From the NCBI GenBank assembly GCA_014859985.1, contig JACZKN010000217.1:1-16891 (forward strand): a DNA stretch of 16,891 nt, read 5' to 3'. Numbering within the stretch: position 1 is the first letter of the stretch; each line of letters starts with the position of its first letter. A model generated the notes under the pieces. That model had not been told where the DNA came from, did not search any database, and saw only the letters and a list, made by a program, of their open reading frames with translations. This stretch comes from Candidatus Krumholzibacteriia bacterium (GTDB taxonomy: Bacteria; Krumholzibacteriota; Krumholzibacteriia; LZORAL124-64-63). Below, one piece after another: positions 7,831 through 14,079 of this stretch. Position numbers and translations under genes: made by a program.

Positions 7831-7859
7831 TTGCTGTAAGTCGATATATCGGCTATGAT
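7831..7859 (+). promoter_or_regulatory. Promoter of the AAA-ATPase/RloB pair with a palindrome in the spacer
   Basis: TTGCTG (7831-7836), 17-base spacer, TATGAT (7854-7859). The spacer contains the 10-base perfect palindrome CGATATATCG (7842-7851), a plausible operator for a dimeric regulator. The ribosome-binding site AAAGGAGAGG is at about 7883-7892, before the ATG at 7900. Confidence 0.65.
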
Positions 7860-7899
7860 CTGCAATAGAAGAGAATAATCTCCCAAAGGAGAGGGTGTC

Positions 7900-9243
7900 A
7901 TGCTAATTCGCTTTGGGCTCGAGAACTGGATGTCCTTCCGGGATCCTGTTGAGTTTTCTATGGTTGCGTCGCAGGAGCAGCAGCACGGCTCTCGGGTTTT
8001 TAAGTCCTCAAAATACAGAATGCGAGTTCTACCAGTCGCTGCGATCTACGGCGGCAATGCCTCGGGGAAATCCAATTTCTTCCAGGCCCTGAAATTCGCC
8101 AAGGAGTTCATTGTCCGCGGAACTCAGCCCGAGAATCTCATCCCGGTTGATCCCTTCCGACTCGTCTCGGATCATTCGAAAGAGATCCCAACTTCTTTCA
8201 AGTTTGAACTTCTGCTTGAGGACATGGTTTACGAGTATTCCTTCTCGGTAACCTCAAGAAAGGTCCACTTCGAGAAGCTCGTCCAAGTCTACTCGACTTC
8301 CGAGAAGGTTCTGTTTTCGAGGGCGGGCGATCACATTGATTGGATGCCTGCATTAGCTAAAGACGATTTGATGAAGTTCTCGTTTAGAGGGACGCGCGAG
8401 AATCAACTGTTCTTGACGAACTCCGTCAGCCAGAAAGTCGAGCACTTCAAGCCGATCTACGACTGGTTCCGAAACAGCCTCGTGCTGATTTCGCCAAGTA
8501 TGCGATTCGGAGCAAGCGAAGAGTTCTTCAATGAAGATGGTCCGATATTCCAATCCATGGACCGGCTTCTTGCTGGCTTTGACACCGGCATCGTCAGCCT
8601 GCGCGGGAAAAAGATCTCGTTTGACGACCTCCAGTTGCCTGCCAGCCTGAAGAACGATATTCGCGAGCGGATCGGGGAAAAAACGTCCATCCATCTTCGG
8701 GACTTCTCGACGGGCGACCGGATCTTGCTTTCACTCGCCGATGGAGAGATCATCGCCAAGCGCCTAACCGCAACCCATCGAGGTCGAAACGGGTTTGAGA
8801 CCCAGTTTGAAATGGGTCAAGAATCAGACGGTACCTTGCGAGTGATCGACCTACTGCCTGCTTTCCTGGATTTGGCAGACCCCGCGACCGGGAAGACCTA
8901 TGTCATCGACGAACTCGACAGAAGTCTTCATTCGCTGCTCGTTCGTCAACTGCTGGAGCTTTTCCTTGAAGCGTGTTCGACCGATACGCGCTCTCAGCTT
9001 TTGTTCACCACCCATGATTTGCTGACAATGGACCAGGATCTCTTGCGGCGAGACGAGATGTGGGTAGTCGAAAGGAATGCGTTCGGCGAGTCTTCAATGA
9101 TCGCTTTCAGCGAGTACAAAGAAATCCGCTCCGATAAAGACCTCCGCAAGAGCTATCTGCAAGGCCGCCTCGGTGGGATCCCCCACCTCACTGCGAATAC
9201 GCAAATGGTCAAGTCGGGATGGGGCTCGGGTGAGGAAGAATGA
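7900..9243 (+). CDS. AAA15-family ATPase (RloA / AbiLi-like), first gene of a defence pair
   Basis: 447 residues. ABC-type/SMC-like ATPase as in the RloA, AbiLi and OLD-related group. Seen: N-terminal IRFGLENWMSFRD (a common opening of this family), Walker A GGNASGKSN (51-59, Lys57), an ABC-signature-like ESDGTLR (308-314), Walker B TYVIDELDRSLH (333-344) and the H-loop FTTHDL with His372. Such ATPases act as sensors or regulators of a partner effector during phage infection. The stop codon overlaps the start of the RloB gene (ATGA, 9240-9243), so the two are translationally coupled. The gene is visibly less GC-rich than its surroundings and uses many A/T-ending codons, evidence for horizontal transfer. 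The defence role is inferred from the pair, not shown here. Confidence 0.87.
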   Translation: MLIRFGLENWMSFRDPVEFSMVASQEQQHGSRVFKSSKYRMRVLPVAAIYGGNASGKSNFFQALKFAKEFIVRGTQPENLIPVDPFRLVSDHSKEIPTSFKFELLLEDMVYEYSFSVTSRKVHFEKLVQVYSTSEKVLFSRAGDHIDWMPALAKDDLMKFSFRGTRENQLFLTNSVSQKVEHFKPIYDWFRNSLVLISPSMRFGASEEFFNEDGPIFQSMDRLLAGFDTGIVSLRGKKISFDDLQLPASLKNDIRERIGEKTSIHLRDFSTGDRILLSLADGEIIAKRLTATHRGRNGFETQFEMGQESDGTLRVIDLLPAFLDLADPATGKTYVIDELDRSLHSLLVRQLLELFLEACSTDTRSQLLFTTHDLLTMDQDLLRRDEMWVVERNAFGESSMIAFSEYKEIRSDKDLRKSYLQGRLGGIPHLTANTQMVKSGWGSGEEE

Positions 9244-9833
9244 TGGCGAAGCGCAGAAGGTTCGATCGGAAATCCAAGAATAGGGCCTATCGAAAAGTCT
9301 TTTTTATAGTCACAGAAGGCTCCGAAACAGAGCCGCAGTACTTCGCGTGCTTCCGGGACCAGGTGGTTCCGACTATCAAGATCGTTGACCGCAGGGGCGA
9401 TTCAGCTCCAGAACGCCTGCTGCAAGCAATTTCGAGATTCGTTGCGAAGAACGAATTCCGACCTGGGGACGAAGCCTGGATCGTTCTAGACCGTGATAGA
9501 TGGCCCGAAGACAAGCTGCGGATCTTGGCCGAATGGGCGGGAACCGCTGAAAACCATCACCTGGCTGTCAGCAATCCACAGTTTGAATATTGGTTGCTGC
9601 TCCATTTTGATGACGGGAACGGGATCGTCACTCAGCGAGAATGCCGAACAAGACTCCGTCGCGTTCTGCCGACATTTGAGAAAAGCCACATCGAGTGCGA
9701 CAAGTTCTGCCCGGCTGTCCGAGAGGCAATTCAAAGGGCCAAGAGAAGGGATCAACCTCCCTGTACAGATTGGCCCGCGACTACAGGAACGACTGTGTAC
9801 CGACTGGTGGAATCGATGCTCGATGTGGAGTAG
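9240..9833 (+). CDS. rloB: RloB-family protein (AbiLii-like effector with TOPRIM-like acidic motifs)
   Basis: 197 residues. A basic N-terminus (AKRRRFDRKSKNR) precedes VFFIVTEGSETEPQYF with Glu26, then WIVLDRDRWPED with Asp84 and Asp86, and SNPQFEYWLLLHFDD (111-125). These are the conserved blocks of RloB, and the spaced Glu and Asp-x-Asp resemble the metal-binding residues of TOPRIM nucleases. Paired with an AAA15 ATPase it matches the AbiL abortive-infection layout; the PARIS pair has the same logic. It is probably a metal-dependent nuclease held in check by the ATPase, which is an inference. Two start codons are possible (9240 and 9243) with GAGGAAG upstream. The C-terminus is basic and lacks an obvious extra domain. 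Composition is GC-poor like its partner. Confidence 0.87.
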   Translation: MMAKRRRFDRKSKNRAYRKVFFIVTEGSETEPQYFACFRDQVVPTIKIVDRRGDSAPERLLQAISRFVAKNEFRPGDEAWIVLDRDRWPEDKLRILAEWAGTAENHHLAVSNPQFEYWLLLHFDDGNGIVTQRECRTRLRRVLPTFEKSHIECDKFCPAVREAIQRAKRRDQPPCTDWPATTGTTVYRLVESMLDVE

Positions 9834-9925
9834 TTCTCCCGAAGACGATACGGATGCGCTCCATCCTCCCGACATTGGCCGGTACCGCCATCAAGAAGCC
9901 TCCGCCGCCGCCCCCAGCCAGTGCG

Positions 9926-10930
9926 TCACCCCCGATAGACCACCTCCCTGTGCCACGCAAGCCTGTCCTGATCCGGCCGATGCTCGACTCCGGTCGGCAG
10001 GTAGATGGTCCCGCGCTCACGCACCATCGACTCGAGATCGTAGTACACGCGCCCGTTCTCGAATTCATCCCTCAAGGCACCGCTGACCCGGAACTCGTAA
10101 TCCGGTGTCACCGTGACATAGCCCTTGTCGTAAAGGCGGTGCAGGTCAGCACGCAGGAGCAGACCGTTGCTGACCTCGTGGGGCCCTCCGTCGGCATAGG
10201 GTTGGATATGGGCGGAATCCAGGACCGGCAGGCTGTGCTCGCCTGTCACCGCGCACGCCCGGCCATAGGCGTCGGTTACCGCGATCCGAAACGACCCCTG
10301 CCCCAGCCGAGGGCGATAGACTTGCTCCCGGCCGTATCGCGGGCCCGCGGCGACCTTGTCCCTGGCGGCCGGCAGCGGCAGTTCACCCCGACGGGCCGTC
10401 AGGCGCTCCACGCAGGCATCCCAGATCCGCTTGCCCTCCCCCTGCCGGAGGTCATAGGTCTTTCCCTGCACGATGTTCCTGGCCCAGTCCCGCGGCGCGG
10501 GAATCCAATCATCCCGCTTGAAGAACATGGGCTGGAGGATCATCCGGCAACCCACCGGAGGGTCGAAACCGGCACCGCCCTTGGGCATTTCGAATCGGCC
10601 GCGGTACTTCCTGATCCTCCTGGCCATGGTCGGCAGATCCGGCGCACCGTTCTTCTCGCCGAAGGCCTCCCAGGCCAGGCTCATGGGAACCGAGGAGACA
10701 GGACCCAAGAAGCCGAATCCCCCGATGGCATGGTGCGGGCTCTTGAGCTTGAAGAGGAATGGGGAGCCGGGCGGGATGGACTTCAGCGTCGCCTTGCCGG
10801 AAGGCGCCCAGAAATTGACCTCATCAAGGTCTGCCCGCGCCGCGAGGAAGTCGAACCAGTCCTGGTCCGTCGTGGCGATGAACCCGTGCAAAGCGCCTCC
10901 CGGCTCCAGCTTAAGCCTGCAGTTACGCAT
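9926..10930 (-). CDS. HNH endonuclease (HNH_2 type) with an N-terminal PUA/EVE-like domain
   Basis: 334 residues. The nuclease is C-terminal: CAVTGEHSLPVLDSAHI (226-242), then Asn255 in SNGLLLRADLH and His264 in LHRLYDKG, a complete H-N-H set (His241, Asn255, His264) of the HNH_2 family. The N-terminal 120 residues (VNFWAPSGKATLKSIPPG, FLFKLKSPHHAIGGFGFLG) resemble PUA/EVE-like folds that read modified bases. This makes a modification-dependent restriction enzyme a reasonable but unproven reading. The first in-frame ATG (10930) is the start, because a TAG lies 9 bases upstream. It diverges from the mazG-helicase pair across 163 bases and converges on rloB. Its composition is closer to the host than that of rloAB. 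Confidence 0.85.
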   Translation of the reverse strand: MRNCRLKLEPGGALHGFIATTDQDWFDFLAARADLDEVNFWAPSGKATLKSIPPGSPFLFKLKSPHHAIGGFGFLGPVSSVPMSLAWEAFGEKNGAPDLPTMARRIRKYRGRFEMPKGGAGFDPPVGCRMILQPMFFKRDDWIPAPRDWARNIVQGKTYDLRQGEGKRIWDACVERLTARRGELPLPAARDKVAAGPRYGREQVYRPRLGQGSFRIAVTDAYGRACAVTGEHSLPVLDSAHIQPYADGGPHEVSNGLLLRADLHRLYDKGYVTVTPDYEFRVSGALRDEFENGRVYYDLESMVRERGTIYLPTGVEHRPDQDRLAWHREVVYRG

Positions 10931-11009
10931 CCGACTCTACCATTCCCCGGGGGGCGGGACAATCAGGTTACGCCTGGCATTCGCGCATGAGATCTCCGCC
11001 TGCTTGCGG

Positions 11010-11015
11010 TATGAT
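11010..11015 (+). promoter_or_regulatory. Possible -10 box of the mazG-helicase operon
   Basis: TATGAT, 79 bases before the mazG-like ATG, is the best -10-like hexamer in the 163-base divergent region (10931-11093). No good -35 box is present, and I see no LexA/SOS box of the CTGT-N8-ACAG or GAAC-N4-GTTC kind. A small inverted repeat, CAGG-TTACG-CCTG, lies at about 10964-10976. Confidence 0.22.
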
Positions 11016-11093
11016 GCCTCCACGCATCTGCCGGCTGGACGGGCCACCATCGGCCCGGCGACCGCCCCCTGACCCGACGAAAGGCCGCTTCCC

Positions 11094-11447
11094 ATGGCAC
11101 GGCATGAGGTCCTGTCCCGCCGGATATCCAAATTCGTGGCCGAGCGCGACTGGGAGCAGTTCCACTCGCCCAAGAACCTGTCCATGGCCCTGACCGTGGA
11201 AGCAGCCGAACTGCTCGAGCATTTCCAGTGGCTGACCCAGGAGGAGAGCTGCCACCTGCCGGCCCCGAAGCGCGAGCAGGTGGCCGAAGAACTGGCGGAC
11301 GTGTTCATCTACCTGGTGCGGCTGGCGGACCGGCTCGAGATCGACCTCTACGCGGCCGCCGAGCGCAAGCTGGCCGTGAACGAAGCGAACTACCCCATCG
11401 ACCTGGCCAAGGGCAACGCCCGGAAATACACGGAATTCGACCGATGA
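11094..11447 (+). CDS. MazG-like nucleotide pyrophosphohydrolase (dCTPase / RS21-C6-like)
   Basis: 117 residues, a single all-helical MazG-type domain. It hydrolyses (d)NTPs to monophosphate and PPi using Mg2+. Seen: the metal-binding E36-x-x-E39 (VEAAELLEHF) and E66-x-x-D69 (EELADVFIYL), an aromatic base-binding helix before them (DWEQFHSPKNLSMAL), and the family end motif YPIDLAKGNARKYTEFD. The stop overlaps the start of the helicase-protease gene (ATGA, 11444-11447), so the two proteins are made together. In stand-alone form this family cleans modified or excess dNTPs. As part of a defence pair it could deplete nucleotides or remove phage-modified dNTPs, which is an inference from position. 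Confidence 0.88.
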   Translation: MARHEVLSRRISKFVAERDWEQFHSPKNLSMALTVEAAELLEHFQWLTQEESCHLPAPKREQVAEELADVFIYLVRLADRLEIDLYAAAERKLAVNEANYPIDLAKGNARKYTEFDR

Positions 11448-13861
11448 TCGTCTACACCGCGACCAAGGCGGGATTCCGCGAGGACGTTCGCTGGAACCGC
11501 ATCGAAGCGACGATCCTGGCGGAGTTCCAGCGCAAGCTCGGGCATTCGACCGGGGCCTCGGAGGTCGCGTCCTGGAAGAACTCGATGCTGTACATGAGCA
11601 ACATCCTCGAGGACGACGAGATCCCGGCGGACGCCGGGGTGGCGATCGAGTACCGGATCCCCCAGACCTCCAAGCGCATCGACTTCATCCTGACCGGCCG
11701 CGGCGCCGACGACCGGGGCGCCGCCGTGATCGTCGAGCTCAAGCAGTGGTCGGAGGCCGGCACGACCGAGAAGGACGGGATCGTCCGCACTTGGCTGAGC
11801 GGCTGCGAGCGCGAGGTGAACCACCCGTCCTACCAGGCGTGGTCCTACGCCGCCCTGCTGGAGGACTACAACGAGGCCGTGCAGGAGTCGGCGATCGCGC
11901 TGAGCCCGTGCGCCTACCTGCACAACATGGAATCCGCCGAGGCCGTCCGCGACCGCCGCTACGCCGCCCACCTGGAGCGAGCGCCAGTCTTCATCCGCCC
12001 GGACGCCGACCGGCTCGCGGCGTTCATCAAGCGCTTCATCCGCCACGGCGACGGCGGCGAACTCCTCTACGAGATCGACAAGGGCCGGATCCGCCCCTCG
12101 AAGAACCTGGCCGACCAGCTGCTCTCGATGCTCCAGGGCAACGAGGAATTCGTCATGATCGACGACCAGAAGCTGGTGTTCGAGACGGCGATGGGGCTGG
12201 CACGCCACGCCACGACGGACAGGAAGACCGTCCTGATCGTCGAAGGCGGCCCCGGCACGGGCAAGTCCGTGGTCGCGGTCAACCTGCTGGTCCGCCTGAC
12301 GGAGGAGCGCCTGACCGCGCAGTACGTCACCAAGAACGCCGCACCCCGCGCCGTGTACGAAAGCGTGCTGACCCGGTCGTTCACCAAGAGCCGGATCTCC
12401 AACCTCTTCACCGGGTCCGGGTCGTACACCGGCTGCGCACCGGATGTCTTCGACGTCCTCGTGGTCGACGAGGCCCATCGCCTGAACGAGAAGTCCGGTC
12501 TCTACCAGAACCTGGGCGAAAACCAGGCCAAGGAGATCATCAGCGCCGCCAAGTGCAGCATCTTCTTCCTGGACGAGGACCAGCGCGTCACCTGGAAGGA
12601 CGTCGGCACGGCCGCCGAGATCGAGTCGTGGGCCGCCGCGGCCGGCGCTACGGTCACCCGGATGGAGCTGCAGTCGCAGTTCCGCTGCAACGGTTCCGAC
12701 GGCTACCTGGCCTGGCTCGACGACACCCTGCAGATCCGCGAGACCGCGAATGACGACCTCGGCGACATCGACTTCGACTTCCGCGTGCTCGACTCCCCGA
12801 CCGAGCTCATGCAGCTGATCGAGGAGCTCAACACCGAGCGCAACAAGGCCCGCGCCGTCGCCGGCTACTGCTGGGACTGGATCTCGAAGAAATCGGGCCG
12901 CACCGAGGAATTCGACATCGTCTTCGAGGAGCACGGTTTCGCGCGGCGCTGGAACCTGGACAAGGACGGCAGCCTGTGGATCCGCAAGCCCGAATCGGTG
13001 AGCGAGGTCGGCTGCATCCACACCTGCCAGGGGCTGGAAGTGGACCACATCGGCGTGATCGTCGGGCCCGACCTGGTCGTGCGCGACGGGCGGGTCGTCG
13101 TCCGGCCGGATTGCCGTTCCCGGATGGATTCCACGCTGAAGGGCTACAAGAAGGCGCTGAAAGAGGACCCAGACGCGGCCAGGGCCAAGGCCGAGCTGAT
13201 CATCAAGAATACCTACCGGACGCTGATGTCCCGGGGGCAGAAGGGCTGCTACGTCTACTGCACCGACGCGGAAACTGCCGCGTACTTCCGCGCGAGGCTC
13301 GGCACGGTGCGGCCTGCGACGCCGCAGCCGATTATGGAGGCTCCGCGACCCGCTCTCGTCGCCGATCCGTTCCCGGGCACCGGGCTGCGCATCGTGCCGG
13401 CCGCGGAGGCGCGGCCGTACGAGAACTGCGTTCCGATCTACGACTTGGCGCTTGCCGCGGGCGGGTTCGAACCGGGTTCAGGCGAAGACTGCGCCTGGGT
13501 CGAGTTGCCGGACGTTTTCCGGCCCGAACGGGGGCTTTTCGTCGCCCAGGTGATCGGCGAGTCGATGAACCGGCGGATCCCCAACGGAGCCTGGTGCCTG
13601 TTCAGGGCCAACCCCGGCGGATCGCGTGAAGGGAAGATCGTCGTCGTCCAGCACAGGAGCATTGCGGACCCCGACACCGGTGCGCGGTTCACAGTGAAGC
13701 GGTATCGCAGCCGGAAAGTTGGGGACGATGGCTCGTGGCGGCATGTGGAGATCGTGTTGAGCCCGGAGTCGGCCAGTGGAGAGTACCGCGAGATCGTCAT
13801 TCAGAAGGCTGATGAGGGCGAGCTTCGGGTTGTTGGGGAGTTGTTGGCGGTCTTGGGATAG
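11444..13861 (+). CDS. Fusion of PD-(D/E)XK-like nuclease, DUF2075/Schlafen-type SF1 helicase and LexA-like S24 autoprotease
   Basis: 805 residues in three parts. (1) Residues 1-170: nuclease-like core with Asp80 (KRIDFIL), Glu98-x-Lys100 (VIVELKQW) and Gln131, the PD-(D/E)XK pattern. (2) About 235-620: SF1 helicase of the DUF2075/SLFN type, with Walker A GGPGTGKS (268-275), Walker B VVDEAHRL (340-347), FFLDEDQRV (374-382), LQSQFRC (409-415), IHTCQGLEVD (525-534) and NTYRTLMSRGQKG (589-601). (3) About 655-805: S24 peptidase, with Ser707 in VIGESMNRRIPNGAW and Lys752 in FTVKRYRS as the dyad. A LexA-like bond A672-G673 (LALAAGGF) precedes Ser707 by the LexA spacing. Inferred: the enzyme cuts itself on a DNA-damage or phage signal, freeing or destroying the helicase-nuclease. 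Translationally coupled to mazG. The C-terminus appears complete although an IS end starts 5 bases after the stop. Confidence 0.85.
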   Translation: MIVYTATKAGFREDVRWNRIEATILAEFQRKLGHSTGASEVASWKNSMLYMSNILEDDEIPADAGVAIEYRIPQTSKRIDFILTGRGADDRGAAVIVELKQWSEAGTTEKDGIVRTWLSGCEREVNHPSYQAWSYAALLEDYNEAVQESAIALSPCAYLHNMESAEAVRDRRYAAHLERAPVFIRPDADRLAAFIKRFIRHGDGGELLYEIDKGRIRPSKNLADQLLSMLQGNEEFVMIDDQKLVFETAMGLARHATTDRKTVLIVEGGPGTGKSVVAVNLLVRLTEERLTAQYVTKNAAPRAVYESVLTRSFTKSRISNLFTGSGSYTGCAPDVFDVLVVDEAHRLNEKSGLYQNLGENQAKEIISAAKCSIFFLDEDQRVTWKDVGTAAEIESWAAAAGATVTRMELQSQFRCNGSDGYLAWLDDTLQIRETANDDLGDIDFDFRVLDSPTELMQLIEELNTERNKARAVAGYCWDWISKKSGRTEEFDIVFEEHGFARRWNLDKDGSLWIRKPESVSEVGCIHTCQGLEVDHIGVIVGPDLVVRDGRVVVRPDCRSRMDSTLKGYKKALKEDPDAARAKAELIIKNTYRTLMSRGQKGCYVYCTDAETAAYFRARLGTVRPATPQPIMEAPRPALVADPFPGTGLRIVPAAEARPYENCVPIYDLALAAGGFEPGSGEDCAWVELPDVFRPERGLFVAQVIGESMNRRIPNGAWCLFRANPGGSREGKIVVVQHRSIADPDTGARFTVKRYRSRKVGDDGSWRHVEIVLSPESASGEYREIVIQKADEGELRVVGELLAVLG

Positions 13862-13866
13862 TGGTC

Positions 13867-14018
13867 GGGACTGTCAACCCAACCGTGTAAACAGCCGCTC
13901 ATGATCATACCGGCACCCGCCCCGCGAAGGCGATCGAGAAGTAGTTCAGGGCCGCGGGCCAGTCGCGGATCGGCATCGTCCACTTCTTTGTGGACCGCTG
14001 GATCGCCAGCCAAAACAA
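13867..14018 (-). mobile_element. Remnant 3' end of an IS256-family insertion sequence
   Basis: The minus strand reads the C-terminal end of an IS256/Mutator-type transposase for about 37 residues (LFWLAIQRSTKKWTMPIRDW, then ALNYFSIAFAGRVPV and a stop at 13905). The family ends in the same pattern: a KKWTMPI-W-ALN-F-I-F-R block. Beyond the stop the element's inverted-repeat-like end follows (13867-13892, GGGACTGTCAACCCAACCGT and GTAAAC on the plus strand), as in intact members. The rest of the transposase is gone: upstream of Leu the frame runs into the terminator of the sugar dehydrogenase gene. It is an old, deleted copy adjacent to the defence genes. Confidence 0.7.
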
Positions 14019-14019
14019 A

Positions 14020-14052
14020 CCGGTCGCCAAACCTCCAGGGCCTGGCGACCGG
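14020..14052 (-). terminator. Rho-independent terminator of the sugar dehydrogenase gene
   Basis: CCGGTCGCCA and TGGCGACCGG form a perfect 10-bp stem around a 13-base loop. On the minus strand it is followed by TTTGTTTT. It starts 28 bases after the stop codon at 14080. The T-tract is shared with the IS256 remnant. Confidence 0.8.
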
Positions 14053-14079
14053 CTAGCCAAATCAGCAAAGAGACGCGGC

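Noticed and set aside
10909..10965. Minus-strand promoter TTGTCC-17-TAGAGT for the HNH gene
   Set aside because: The -10-like box ends only 3 bases before the ATG, so the transcript would start inside the start codon.
9695..10990. Plus-strand open frame of 431 codons opposite the HNH gene
   Set aside because: It overlaps rloB and runs against a gene with a complete H-N-H motif; its protein is Pro/Arg/Gly-rich without domain features.
10931..11093. LexA/SOS box upstream of the mazG-helicase pair
   Set aside because: Searched because of the LexA-like domain. No CTGT-N8-ACAG or GAAC-N4-GTTC type site was found; a lineage-specific box cannot be excluded.
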